Shown: positions 23,819 to 32,614 of the stretch, one piece after another
How positions within the stretch are numbered: position 1 is the stretch's first letter
How the letters are laid out: each line of letters opens with the position of its first letter
Source: JAHJUB01 sp041653615 [NCBI: Candidatus Ratteibacteria bacterium]
GTDB taxonomy: Bacteria > Ratteibacteria > UBA8468 > MWAK01
Reading direction: 5' to 3'
DNA length: 64,000 bases
Assembly (NCBI GenBank): GCA_041653615.1
Contig: JBAZEZ010000001.1
Span: forward strand, 1-64,000
Notes under the pieces: model-generated
What the model was told of the DNA's origin: nothing
The model's database searches: none
What the model saw: only the letters and a program-made list of their open reading frames with translations
Position numbers and translations under genes: made by a program

Positions 23819-24142
23819 ATGGAAATAATATTAAACGAAACTAATTTTGAAAAAGAAGTAAAGGAAAGCACCGTCCCGTTCCTAATTGATTTTTGGGCTC
23901 AATGGTGCGGTCCCTGCCAAATGCTGGGTCCGATATTAAACCAAATCGCCACGGACTTTGAGGGACGGGTGAACGTGGGCAAGGTGAATGTGGACGAAAA
24001 TCCAAATCTGGCCGGAAAATTCGGGGTGATGGGCATCCCGACCCTGATCCTCTTTATCGGCGGACAGGAAAAAGAACGGCTGGTCGGCATGGTGCCCAAA
24101 GAACAGCTCATCCAATTGTTGGAAAATTCTTTAAAACAATAG
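23819..24142 (+). CDS. trxA: thioredoxin
   Basis: Classical cytoplasmic thioredoxin, 107 aa: FLIDFWAQWCGPCQMLGPIL with active-site W-C-G-P-C, KVNVDENPNLAGKFGVMGIPTL with cis-proline, and the FIGGQEKERLVG end. The ATG at 23819 was chosen because AAGGGGG lies just before it. The in-frame upstream codons back to 23792 have no homology to the family. Confidence 0.95.
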   Translation: MEIILNETNFEKEVKESTVPFLIDFWAQWCGPCQMLGPILNQIATDFEGRVNVGKVNVDENPNLAGKFGVMGIPTLILFIGGQEKERLVGMVPKEQLIQLLENSLKQ

Positions 24143-24152
24143 CGGGAGGGGA

Positions 24153-25916
24153 ATGAAACGATTCGCGCTCTGGGTGGGATTGATTGTTTTTTTCGCCATT
24201 ACCTTGCCTGCCTTTGGGCAACAGACCAATGCCAATTTAGTATCGCCGACGGCGGAGGAATATTTCAATAAAGGCACGGAATTTTACGAAGCCGATAATT
24301 ACTCCGAGGCAGTCGCCGCGTTCGAAAAGGCACTGGAACTAAAAACCGACTATCTGGAAGCCGAATATAACCTGGCGATAACCTACTGGACCCAAAAAAA
24401 TTACCCGAAAGCCATTTCCACTCTGGAATCACTTGCTAAAAAAACACCAACCACCGACATTGGTAAAAAAGCAACCGATGATCTACAGAAATTAAAAGCG
24501 TTTACTGCCCCGGTTGTTGTTCTCAAGAAAACCACGGAAGCAGAGGAAACAAATGAAGAAGTAAACGGTAAACGTAAAAGTGTCCCGGAATTACTCGCAG
24601 ATTTAAAATTTGGTCTTCTCGCCAAACGAATCTCCGCGCTGGACCAACTCAAAAAAGCGGAGACTGATGAAGCAATTGAAGCACTGATTGCGTCCGCATC
24701 CAATGAACACGAAAAACTGGTCGTTAGAAGTAGTGCGGTTCAAAATTTAGCCCAAATCAAGAATCCAAAAGCTCTTGCTATGGTTGACCAGGCGCTTGCC
24801 GGAGACTTTCCGAAGGAAGAAAAATTTGAGTTCCTGGTAGCTCTGGCCAACCAGAACACACCTGAGGCTTTCAAGGTAATCTTAAAATATTGGTTTTTGA
24901 AAAAATGGCCCGTCGAAATGGAAACATCAGGAACCGAAATTACCAGGAAAGAATGGCCCCCGGAACTTGCCGACCCGCGGATGTGGACACTAACCAAGGC
25001 ACTGGGCAAAGAAGAGTCCCTCCCACTCTTTCTTTTCGCCTGGCCCGGCATTACTGAAACCACCTATAGCACTATACCCGAAAACCAAAGGGATTATATT
25101 TTTTACTATAACTTGATGACCGGATTCCTTAAAGGAGACCTCAGTGTTGCAGTCCTGGTACAAAGACTTAAGGAAGACTACCCGAAAAACAATCCTGCCC
25201 TAACTCAATCTGCTCCGGGAGGATCAGAATCGCCCTCTCCCGGTTTTACAAGCCCCATACTGAAATCGTCTCAATCTGCTCCGGGAGTTACGGGAAAATC
25301 ATCCCCCCAGAAAAATCAGGGATGGACCGTGGAAGATGAGGTAAAACTGAGGGTCGAAATGGTTGAAGTTTTGGGAGGTGTTGCCGGGGAATCCCAGGGG
25401 CCTTTCTTGGAATACCTGGCGCTCAATGACCCAAAAACCGCGGTCAGAGTTATTTCCTCTGAAGCTTTTAAATCTTTAAACATCAGGGTTGCCCGGTCGA
25501 AAGAAAATTATGAAAAAGGATTAAAACTCTTAGAGTCCGGAAATTTTAACGAGGCAAGTTCTCTTTTTGAACAAGCGCTCAAAGAAAATTACGACTCCCC
25601 CTACCGGAAAAACATCAAAAAGAATCTCATTTCAACCGGCATCCAATTCCTGGCAAAGGGAAACAAAGTGCGGGCTGCATCTTTGCTCAATCCACTCTAC
25701 CAGTTGTTATCCGGAGGGTTAGCGCAAAAAATAACGGACGCAACATCGAATACAGATACAAATCAAGAAATGGTTAAAAAGATGATCCGTGACCAACTGG
25801 CGGCGCTGGAAATACCTTCCGCATCGATAAAAGCACAAGATATACAAAACATTTACGACCTCGGTCTTGAATTGGGTATAATCAAAAAGCCCGAGTTATT
25901 CCCGGGCGCAATGTGA
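24153..25916 (+). CDS. exported TPR and HEAT-like repeat protein
   Basis: A 587-aa protein with a signal peptide (1-23, ending AFGQ). TPR units follow at about 34-100 (EEYFNKGTEFYEADNYSEAV) and again at about 445-490 (YEKGLKLLESGNFNEASSLF). In between, about 140-240, lies a HEAT-repeat-like helical segment (VPELLADLKFGLLAKRISAL). A Pro/Ser-rich linker at about 350-390 contains an internal duplication (QSAPG twice). It is probably a periplasmic scaffold. Its start is 10 bases after trxA, after GGGAGGGG. Confidence 0.8.
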   Translation: MKRFALWVGLIVFFAITLPAFGQQTNANLVSPTAEEYFNKGTEFYEADNYSEAVAAFEKALELKTDYLEAEYNLAITYWTQKNYPKAISTLESLAKKTPTTDIGKKATDDLQKLKAFTAPVVVLKKTTEAEETNEEVNGKRKSVPELLADLKFGLLAKRISALDQLKKAETDEAIEALIASASNEHEKLVVRSSAVQNLAQIKNPKALAMVDQALAGDFPKEEKFEFLVALANQNTPEAFKVILKYWFLKKWPVEMETSGTEITRKEWPPELADPRMWTLTKALGKEESLPLFLFAWPGITETTYSTIPENQRDYIFYYNLMTGFLKGDLSVAVLVQRLKEDYPKNNPALTQSAPGGSESPSPGFTSPILKSSQSAPGVTGKSSPQKNQGWTVEDEVKLRVEMVEVLGGVAGESQGPFLEYLALNDPKTAVRVISSEAFKSLNIRVARSKENYEKGLKLLESGNFNEASSLFEQALKENYDSPYRKNIKKNLISTGIQFLAKGNKVRAASLLNPLYQLLSGGLAQKITDATSNTDTNQEMVKKMIRDQLAALEIPSASIKAQDIQNIYDLGLELGIIKKPELFPGAM

Positions 25917-25981
25917 GAACCATCCGGAACCCCTTAGACCGCCGGGGTACACCACCAAGATAAAAAATGGGTTAGGTATTA
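25917..25981. other. convergent gap between the TPR and PIG-L genes
   Basis: A short convergent region with CCCC-TTAGACCGCC-GGGG as a possible weak hairpin. Nothing else is visible. Confidence 0.3.
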
Positions 25982-26686
25982 CTACGGCAGGATACTGCCG
26001 GAGCGTATCCGGCCCCAAACCGCGTAGCGCTGAAACGCCTCCGCGTATTTAACGCCGCATTGAACGCCCCGAAAAGCACTGTGTTTTTTCATAAAATCTA
26101 CATAATCAATACCGTCATGGTCCTTAAGCCATTTATACTGACTCTGGTGGCACAACAGGGCCTTACCTTTCGCCTCAATAAACTCCGAAATATCCACATA
26201 ATCAGTCGGCTGGAAGTTAACTGCCGCCATCGCATCCATGAAATAAATAGGCGGAATTGATTTGATGTGCGGACTTTCCGTGCGGAAATTAGGCAACGAA
26301 GCGGTAAAGGAAGCGTCTATTGCCAGTCGGCCGGTTGTGGAATGGTCACACATGTAGTCATCCGGGTAGTGGGTTAAAATCAGGTCCGGTTTTGCCTGCC
26401 GGATTATTTCCACCACTTTCCGACGGCTCTCGCGATCGGCGTAGATATCCAGGTCCGGAAAAACGCCGATGCTGACCAAGGTTGCTTTTTCCAATTTCGC
26501 CGCTTCTTCCGCCTCCAGACGCCGAATACGCGCCAATTCTTCCGGACCGATTTCGTAATGACCTTTATCACCATTGCATAAAACAGCCGTAAAAATTTCA
26601 TCGCCCCGGTCGCGAAACTTCAGGAGCGTTCCGGCGCAAAGAAATTCGATATCGTCGGGATGGGCGCCTATTGCCAATATTCTCAT
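25982..26686 (-). CDS. PIG-L/LmbE family deacetylase
   Basis: Zinc-dependent N-deacetylase of 234 aa. The metal motif AHPDD is at residues 8-12, and HYPDDYMCDHSTTGRLA supplies the second ligand group. The family removes acetyl from N-acetylglucosaminyl groups (GlcNAc-PI, GlcNAc-malate, mycothiol precursor) and related compounds. GGAGG lies 6 bases before the ATG. It is the last gene of a five-gene amino-sugar-type cluster. Thiol cofactor synthesis is unlikely because no partner genes are present. Confidence 0.9.
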   Translation of the reverse strand: MRILAIGAHPDDIEFLCAGTLLKFRDRGDEIFTAVLCNGDKGHYEIGPEELARIRRLEAEEAAKLEKATLVSIGVFPDLDIYADRESRRKVVEIIRQAKPDLILTHYPDDYMCDHSTTGRLAIDASFTASLPNFRTESPHIKSIPPIYFMDAMAAVNFQPTDYVDISEFIEAKGKALLCHQSQYKWLKDHDGIDYVDFMKKHSAFRGVQCGVKYAEAFQRYAVWGRIRSGSILP

Positions 26687-26704
26687 TTATACCTCCACTC
26701 TCTT

Positions 26705-26779
26705 GTCATTCCCGCGGATAGTAAGCGGGAATCTACACCTTAAAGGATTGGATCCCCGCCTACGACATGCAGGGATGAC
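26705..26779. repeat. 75-bp palindromic repeat (TCATTCCCGC type)
   Basis: Ends GTCATTCCCGC and GCAGGGATGAC are near-perfect inverted repeats. Two internal hairpins (CCCGC..GCGGG and CCCCGCC..GCAGGG) give it a dumbbell shape. This type of element is found in many bacterial genomes. It lies between the PIG-L and isomerase-like genes. Confidence 0.7.
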
Positions 26780-26788
26780 GGTTACCCG

Positions 26789-27739
26789 TCAGTTACAATC
26801 CGCGACCAGCGGTCCGGCTAATTCCTTCAGAAAAAACAACCGGCCGGGCAGGGTCGGCATAAAACTGCTCGGAACCCACATGTCGGTTCCGTAACGCAGT
26901 GTGACCCATAAACTCATCCCCTGCCACATCATTCCCCGGCCAAGAATTCCATCACAACCTCCGATAATTGTATCTGCCCCAAGAAATATTCCCGGGCCGA
27001 TGGTGTTGGCAAAACAAGGCACCAAAGTAGTCCGGCTTTTAAAACTGGTAATCGCATTCTGTTCGACGGTAAGCGGATGCAGCTTCGCCCCTACGCGGTA
27101 AGGCTGTTTTTTCCATTCCGCCACGCTGGAAAATTCCGCGGCAAAATGCGGTTCCCAGAAAGCGATGTGAAAAACCCGGCCGACGCCAAATATTAACACC
27201 ATCTTCGCGCCTTCCTTCCGCAGTCTTTCAATTTCCTTCGGATAAGCGGGCAGTAATTTTGAGGTTGCGAAATGGCGCTGACCGGACGGTACGGTCAAAG
27301 ACCCGAGCGGACCGTAGAAAGCGCCTTCCATCGCATTCTGAAAAGCGCCGGGGTTATCCGAAGGCAGGGTCTTTCCGTTTCGGTCGCTCCACTCATCCAT
27401 ATTAAAACCGTGCACATGCCGGCAGTCAACGTTCCATTCCTTCAAGAAATAAACGGCCCATTTATACATCCCCATCGGCCCGACCGGTAGGATTAAAATC
27501 AGTTTTCTCTTTTCTTCTCTTGCCGCGCGAATTTCCAGCGCAATCTCATGACCCATTTTAACGTCAAATTCTTCCAGGGAAGCGCAGGAAACCGGAACAA
27601 AATTCTTGTTCCACCATGACTGCCGGTCACAAATCGACTTTGCCGGATTGCTGCAGCACCGGTCAATTTTAGCCAGATTCCAACCCGCCGGAAAGAAGTT
27701 TTCAAGCAAAGAGCCTTTCACTGTTTTAATCAAATTCAT
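26789..27739 (-). CDS. glucosamine-6-phosphate isomerase/deaminase-like protein
   Basis: A 316-aa NagB/RpiA-fold protein. [22 protein letters not shown] corresponds to the LPTGSTP-type phosphate loop, [10 protein letters not shown] matches the NagB FNMDEY motif, and [13 protein letters not shown] replaces GIGxDGHIAFNEP. The changed active-site words (GRVFHIAF for GxDGHIAF) suggest a divergent substrate. The start at 27739 is preferred over an ATG 12 bases upstream because GGGGGAG then lies at proper distance. Confidence 0.8.
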   Translation of the reverse strand: MNLIKTVKGSLLENFFPAGWNLAKIDRCCSNPAKSICDRQSWWNKNFVPVSCASLEEFDVKMGHEIALEIRAAREEKRKLILILPVGPMGMYKWAVYFLKEWNVDCRHVHGFNMDEWSDRNGKTLPSDNPGAFQNAMEGAFYGPLGSLTVPSGQRHFATSKLLPAYPKEIERLRKEGAKMVLIFGVGRVFHIAFWEPHFAAEFSSVAEWKKQPYRVGAKLHPLTVEQNAITSFKSRTTLVPCFANTIGPGIFLGADTIIGGCDGILGRGMMWQGMSLWVTLRYGTDMWVPSSFMPTLPGRLFFLKELAGPLVADCN

Positions 27740-27764
27740 AACTCCCCCCATGTTTTATTCTTAA

Positions 27765-29027
27765 TTACTTTGTGTATGCGGCCGCCACCTTCCGAAATGC
27801 CGCCACGTAAAACTCCATATGCTGCAAGGTATAAACCGGGTGCGTAAAGAACGATACCGTCCGCTCGGAAAGCCAATTCGCCTTTTTGCAGTCAAAAGCC
27901 GCGTAATCAATCTTTCGGGCGTTAGGATCTTTAAAAGGATATTTTAACCGACCGAATCCGTTCTGTTCAAGATACGCCTTCTCTTTATACATTTCCGGCC
28001 ACTGAACGCCGTAAACCGGAACACCCTCCGCTTCCAGGGCGCCCACAAACTGTTTCACCGGAACCTTAAGCCGGTCAGAGTCAAGAACAAACGGCGCCCA
28101 CCAGAACGCGTTCTCCCGCTCCCTGGTGTCCAACGGCGGATGCAAAACCAACGGGTGCCCTTTCAGGGCTTCAATCAGAAAACGGCCGTTCTTCCTCCGG
28201 TTCAACAGGTTCCAGGTATCAAGCCGACCCAGTTCGCAGAGACCGATTACCGACTGCATTTCCGTCATGCGATAGTTAAAACCTACCCGATTATGGATGT
28301 AGGTAAGCTTCGCTTCCAATTCTAATAATCTCAACCTCTCTTTAACATCATAACCGTGGTCGCGAAAAGACCGGCATTCCCACTGCAGCGCTTCATTGTC
28401 GGTTATCACCGCCCCGCCTTCTCCGCCGGTGGTAAAATGTTTGCTCTGGCAAAAACTAAAGCACCCGGCGTCACCGATGGTTCCGGCCTTCTTTCCCTTG
28501 TAGATACCGCCGAAACACTGGGCGCAGTCTTCAATCACAGAAAGGTTATGTTTTTTAGCAATCTTCATTATCGGGTCCATGTCAGCCACCACCCCGTAAA
28601 GATGCACCACGATGATAGCCTTCGTTCGCTCCGTAATTTTGTCTTCAATATCCGCCGGGTCAAGGGTATGGGTCTCGTTCACATCGGCGAAAACCGGCAA
28701 AGCACCCGCCTGAAGTATGCAGAACGAAGAAGCAATGAAAGAATAGGAAGGACAAATAATCTCGTCGCCCGGTCCTATTCCTAAAGCCGCCACCGCCGTA
28801 TGGAGGGCGCTGGTGCCGTTGCTGGTTGTAATTCCGTACTTTGCTCCGTTCCACTTAGCCCACTCATTTTCAAACTTAACGCCCATCTCGCCGGTCCAGT
28901 AATTGACCTTTCCGGTGCGCAATGGTTCCATCGCCTTCTGAATGGTAGTCTCTTCAAAAGAAGGCCATTTCGGAAAATGATTTTTGTTTATCGCCGCCCC
29001 GCCTTCAATCGCTAATTTTTCCGTCAT
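27765..29027 (-). CDS. DegT/DnrJ/EryC1/StrS family PLP aminotransferase
   Basis: Sugar or cyclitol aminotransferase of about 420 aa. The PLP lysine lies in CFSFCQSKHFTTGGEGGAV (K196), the cofactor-binding Asp in VIEDCAQCFGG, and the N-terminal NGTSALHTAV motif binds phosphate. The family transfers an amino group from glutamate or glutamine to keto-sugars or keto-inositols. The start at 29027 is chosen since GGAG lies 6 bases before it; a TTG at 29054 is in frame. The neighbouring dehydrogenase gene can supply the keto substrate. Confidence 0.92.
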   Translation of the reverse strand: MTEKLAIEGGAAINKNHFPKWPSFEETTIQKAMEPLRTGKVNYWTGEMGVKFENEWAKWNGAKYGITTSNGTSALHTAVAALGIGPGDEIICPSYSFIASSFCILQAGALPVFADVNETHTLDPADIEDKITERTKAIIVVHLYGVVADMDPIMKIAKKHNLSVIEDCAQCFGGIYKGKKAGTIGDAGCFSFCQSKHFTTGGEGGAVITDNEALQWECRSFRDHGYDVKERLRLLELEAKLTYIHNRVGFNYRMTEMQSVIGLCELGRLDTWNLLNRRKNGRFLIEALKGHPLVLHPPLDTRERENAFWWAPFVLDSDRLKVPVKQFVGALEAEGVPVYGVQWPEMYKEKAYLEQNGFGRLKYPFKDPNARKIDYAAFDCKKANWLSERTVSFFTHPVYTLQHMEFYVAAFRKVAAAYTK

Positions 29028-29100
29028 CTTTTTCTCCATTGCCCGCCGTGGCAAATACGCCTGTTAGAGGCACCAGTTTCGCAAAGATGGGTTACCTTAA

Positions 29101-30138
29101 TTACAATTTAATTGTTCTACCGGTACGGGACGATTCGTAAGCCGCTAACACCAGCTTTTGCGACCAAAGACCATCCTCGCCGGAAACAACCGGTTTCCGA
29201 TTTTCCAAAATCGCACCGGCAAATTCTTCAATCTCCGCCTGATACGTATTTACCGGCGGGAACTTCAAATCCACTCCGCCCGACTGAGATCTTTTCTGCT
29301 CAGCCTCATAGCCCTTCATCCCTTTTTCCACAAAAGCGCGCGCGATTCCAGCCGACCCCTGACCGATGGTTCCTTCAGCCAGAACTGAACCGGCGCTTCC
29401 GTAAACCTCCAGAAAGTTACGGGAAGAATTATCCGGTATGGAAAAAAACGCATCAACCACACCCATGGCTCCGTTCTGAAAACGAACGGTGGTCAAAGCG
29501 CTGTCCTCCGCCGCATAAGATTGGACGAGGTTACCGGTAAAACAACTTATTTCTTTAACCGTTGATTGAAAAATATATTCCAGCAGATCAATAAGGTGGT
29601 TGCCCATGTCAATTAAGGAACCGCCTCCGCCCTGTTCCGGATTCTGCCGCCAGGCTCCTTTCATCGGCGGGTACCAGCAGGAAAGCTGAGCCCGGCCCAG
29701 AACCGGCTTGCCAATCCCGCCTTCGGAAATCATCGCCCGCAGCTGCTGATGAAAACCGTGAAATCTCATCATATAGCCTACTCCTAATTTCAGACCCTGT
29801 TTTTCCGCTTCTTTAATCACAGATTCACAATCGAAAAGTGTCAGGGAAAGCGGTTTTTCCACCAAGACATTTTTGCCGTAACGCAGCGCCCCTATCGCCT
29901 GCTGCGCATGCAGATAAGCAGGCGTAGCAATATAAATTGCGTTAATTTCCGGGTCCGACAACAGTTCCTTTTCAGTGTCATAGCACTTAACTTTTAAATC
30001 TTTTGCCATCTCTTTTGCCACCGAAAGATTGGCATCCATAACCGCGGTCAAACAACTATTCTTCGCCGCTAAAATTCCCTCCGGAATGGTGCGCCGCCGC
30101 GCAATTCCGCCGCAACCAATCACTCCCCAATTGACCAT
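29101..30138 (-). CDS. Gfo/Idh/MocA family oxidoreductase
   Basis: NAD(P)-dependent sugar or inositol dehydrogenase of 345 aa. The Rossmann motif GVIGCGGIARR is at residues 5-15, the catalytic lysine is in VLVEKPLS (about 93-100), and the C-terminal alpha/beta domain carries GGGSLIDMGNHLIDLL with the conserved Asp and His. Typical products are 3-keto or 2-keto sugars or scyllo-inosose. GGAGG precedes the ATG. Upstream of the aminotransferase, it fits an oxidise-then-aminate pair. Confidence 0.9.
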   Translation of the reverse strand: MVNWGVIGCGGIARRRTIPEGILAAKNSCLTAVMDANLSVAKEMAKDLKVKCYDTEKELLSDPEINAIYIATPAYLHAQQAIGALRYGKNVLVEKPLSLTLFDCESVIKEAEKQGLKLGVGYMMRFHGFHQQLRAMISEGGIGKPVLGRAQLSCWYPPMKGAWRQNPEQGGGGSLIDMGNHLIDLLEYIFQSTVKEISCFTGNLVQSYAAEDSALTTVRFQNGAMGVVDAFFSIPDNSSRNFLEVYGSAGSVLAEGTIGQGSAGIARAFVEKGMKGYEAEQKRSQSGGVDLKFPPVNTYQAEIEEFAGAILENRKPVVSGEDGLWSQKLVLAAYESSRTGRTIKL

Positions 30139-30159
30139 AAAATGTCCTCCAATTTTATG

Positions 30160-30244
30160 GTCATTGCGAGTCCGCCAGAGGCGAACGCGGCAATCTCAAA
30201 CCTTACGAAACGGGATTGCCACACTGGAATACGTTCGCAATGAC
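30160..30244. repeat. 85-bp element with GTCATTGCGA terminal inverted repeats
   Basis: Perfect 10-base ends GTCATTGCGA and TCGCAATGAC enclose GCGGCAATCTCA and GGGATTGCC motifs. Related pieces occur near 42160-42190 and 63885-63920. It occupies most of the gap between the oxidoreductase and the ceramidase-like gene. Confidence 0.75.
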
Positions 30245-30250
30245 ATTTAT

Positions 30251-31630
30251 TTATAAAGATGCCAGCAACTTCAGCGCCGCTTCCGTAATCAAATCCCCTG
30301 CCTCCGGCGCCAACCTGCTGCTCCGCGCCAGGCGCTCCTCGTAACCGGTGCCCTCGGAAAAAGCCTGTCTAGTCGGTATATATCCGGCGTAACTGTTGGT
30401 CAATTCAACCACAAAAACCGGCTTTAATCTTGCTTCGGCTTTTATCCGCAAGCCGAACTCGATAAATGGTTCTCCCGGCAGAAACGCAAACCCGGCATCG
30501 TTTATGCGCGCCGCGCCCACCGGTACCTTTTCTTTCTTCTTTCCTTCGTCAACAACCAGGAGCATTTCTTTCAGCCAGACGGCTTCATCGCCGAAAAAAT
30601 TGCTGCGGCGGTTCAACTCCGCTTTGTCTTCTTCGGATAACTTCGCTAGACTTGCTTCTACCACGCGCCGGGCAAACTTTAATTCCTTTTCACCGGGCTG
30701 ACGTATTGGAATCTCCAGCGTACCGGCGGCCGCCTTAACCGTTTTGAACGGCTGGCACTCTATCTTTTCGGAAATCCTTAACGCTTCCGCCGCCAGGATG
30801 TTACCCATCCATTCGGTCTGCGCAAAATAACCCATCTTGGCTTTTCCGGTCAAAAAATCCAGGTGGTTTATGTTACCGGCGGTCCCGTTAAAAAAACCGA
30901 CCATGACATCTTCGCCTTTCTTTTCCCGTATCAATCGGCGGATAACCCCGGGGTAATCGGCGGAAATAAGGTTGCCACCGACGGTGTCCAGATGGCAGGT
31001 GAAATTGACCAGGATTGCTCTCAATTTCCCGGTTTCACCTTCTATCTTCATAACCGCCACTTCCGGGTCAATCGGACCAGCCGGTTTCACGATGTCCGGA
31101 TTGCCTTTCCCGATTATCTTCTCCCAGGCGTCGCCGGCGCCGGGGTTGGTGCGCACCGTCCCATCCTTCATCAGGTAACGGCGGTTAAATGAAATGCCGG
31201 ACTCTGCGCCGCAGCCGAAACCAATCCGGCCCGGCGCCAACCCGGCAATCGCCTGACGGACCGAATCGGCAAACTTACCGGGCAGTTCCTGCAGATACTC
31301 CAGACCCTGCGAAATACCCAAAAGGTCCAACGTTGCCGGACCGGTGTGGGTGTGGGTAGTATGAATAAAAACATTCTCCGGAAGTATGGTAAATTCCCGG
31401 TTTATCAGTTCCTTCACTTCGCTAATCGTCTCCGCCGAAAAGGCGATAAGGTCGCAGGTAATAAAGATAACCCGGGTCTCTTCTGTTTCAAAAAGGAAGG
31501 TTTGGGCAACAAGATTGTCGTGAACGCCGGTACTCTTCCGGTCTTCAAAATAGCCAGCCAGGGAACTGCCGACCGGCGGCGTTATATCAACTTCAGCCAT
31601 ACCAATTTTAGGATTAATTTTAACCTCCAA
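30251..31630 (-). CDS. neutral/alkaline ceramidase-like N-terminal domain protein
   Basis: A 459-aa protein of the neutral/alkaline non-lysosomal ceramidase N-terminal family. IGMAEVDITPPVGSSLAGY opens the domain, and VFIHTTHTHTGPATLDL carries the metal-binding histidines, followed by NFTCHLDTVGG and NGTAGNIN. It lacks a signal peptide. In bacteria such domains act on varied amides; in this cluster an N-acyl amino sugar is more likely than ceramide. Start is uncertain: an ATG lies at 31600, a TTG at 31630, and GGAGG sits five bases before an ATT codon, yet the residues before the ATG look conserved. Confidence 0.85.
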   Translation of the reverse strand: MEVKINPKIGMAEVDITPPVGSSLAGYFEDRKSTGVHDNLVAQTFLFETEETRVIFITCDLIAFSAETISEVKELINREFTILPENVFIHTTHTHTGPATLDLLGISQGLEYLQELPGKFADSVRQAIAGLAPGRIGFGCGAESGISFNRRYLMKDGTVRTNPGAGDAWEKIIGKGNPDIVKPAGPIDPEVAVMKIEGETGKLRAILVNFTCHLDTVGGNLISADYPGVIRRLIREKKGEDVMVGFFNGTAGNINHLDFLTGKAKMGYFAQTEWMGNILAAEALRISEKIECQPFKTVKAAAGTLEIPIRQPGEKELKFARRVVEASLAKLSEEDKAELNRRSNFFGDEAVWLKEMLLVVDEGKKKEKVPVGAARINDAGFAFLPGEPFIEFGLRIKAEARLKPVFVVELTNSYAGYIPTRQAFSEGTGYEERLARSSRLAPEAGDLITEAALKLLASL

Positions 31631-31830
31631 CTATAAATTTGCCGGAATGTTTTCCCTCTTATTCTATTCTTTTCTTCCCGAATCCGTCAAAAATTTAACG
31701 CTAAAAACCTCAAAGATTGCCCGGCGGCTATTCTTCGAATGACGCTGAAAAATTTCTGCCTTAAAACCATTGCGGCGTAACGTTCTCTTCGAAGAACCGG
31801 CCGTACAAAATCTCGGAAAAAATCGGCTCT
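31631..31830. other. intergenic gap between amino-sugar cluster and polysaccharide locus
   Basis: Contains GTTCTCTTCGAAGAAC-like and related inverted sequence near 31780-31800 and presumably the promoter of the ceramidase-like operon, but I see no clear hexamers. No gene is visible. Confidence 0.4.
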
Positions 31831-32568
31831 TCATTGCAAACCCTTTATAGGGATAACCTTAAACCATGAAGCAATCCGGTACCTGAAAATCAAAAAAATC
31901 ATCCGCACCGCCAGCAGCACCGTCTTTCCTTTATGCCCGGTTACGGAAGAACGACCTACTCGGGGAAGATAATTGACAGGTACTTCAATATACCTTAAGC
32001 CGTTAAGAACTACCAAAATCATCATCTCCGGGCCAAAATACTCTCCGTTCACCCTGAACTGGTCTTCGATCTTCCCCAGCGCTTCCTTCTTAATCAACCT
32101 CATTGTACAGCCGACGTCGGTGAAAGTCGTGGTGTTAAAAAGGAATTCCAACAGTTTGGCAACCGCCCAATTACCCCACTTCAGCAGGGAGCCCATGTTG
32201 GCACCTTCCCAAATAAGAACCTGGGTGGTCCGGGTGCCGAACACAACCTCGAAATCGTCCGCGTAGGCGAGCAATTTAAAGACGTCCCGGGCCAGAAAAG
32301 TTCCGTCCGGTTCACAGATTATAATCAAATCCCCGGAAGACTCTTTCAAGCCCCGCCGGATCGCGGCCCCATAGCCCTGCCGGAACTCAAAAATCTCACG
32401 CGCCGCGGTCTTTCCGATTTCCGCGCTGGTACCGGCCGCCGCGTTGTTGTTGACGGCAACCACCTCATCAACCACGCCGGTCTGAAAAAAATCATCAATA
32501 ACGCGACGGATGGAATCTTTCTCGTTATAAGTGGGTAGAAGCACCGAAACTCTTTTAGTCTGCCACAT
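31831..32568 (-). CDS. family 2 glycosyltransferase (dolichyl-phosphate sugar synthase-like)
   Basis: GT2 enzyme of 245 aa: VLLPTYNEKDSIRRVIDDF at the N-terminus, EPDGTF as the DxD-equivalent metal site, and GCTMRLIKKEAL further on. This type transfers a sugar from a nucleotide donor, often to polyprenyl phosphate. It is the most downstream gene of the polysaccharide locus. A C-terminal amphipathic stretch may attach it to the membrane. Confidence 0.88.
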   Translation of the reverse strand: MWQTKRVSVLLPTYNEKDSIRRVIDDFFQTGVVDEVVAVNNNAAAGTSAEIGKTAAREIFEFRQGYGAAIRRGLKESSGDLIIICEPDGTFLARDVFKLLAYADDFEVVFGTRTTQVLIWEGANMGSLLKWGNWAVAKLLEFLFNTTTFTDVGCTMRLIKKEALGKIEDQFRVNGEYFGPEMMILVVLNGLRYIEVPVNYLPRVGRSSVTGHKGKTVLLAVRMIFLIFRYRIASWFKVIPIKGLQ

Positions 32569-32614
32569 TGTTTAATCGGTCCAAATTACAATTAACGATG
32601 CGCCTTATCTGTTA

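Noticed and set aside
25982-31630. Bacillithiol or mycothiol biosynthesis cluster because of the PIG-L deacetylase
   Set aside because: No BshA/MshA glycosyltransferase or cysteine ligase gene is nearby, and the other genes point to amino-sugar metabolism.
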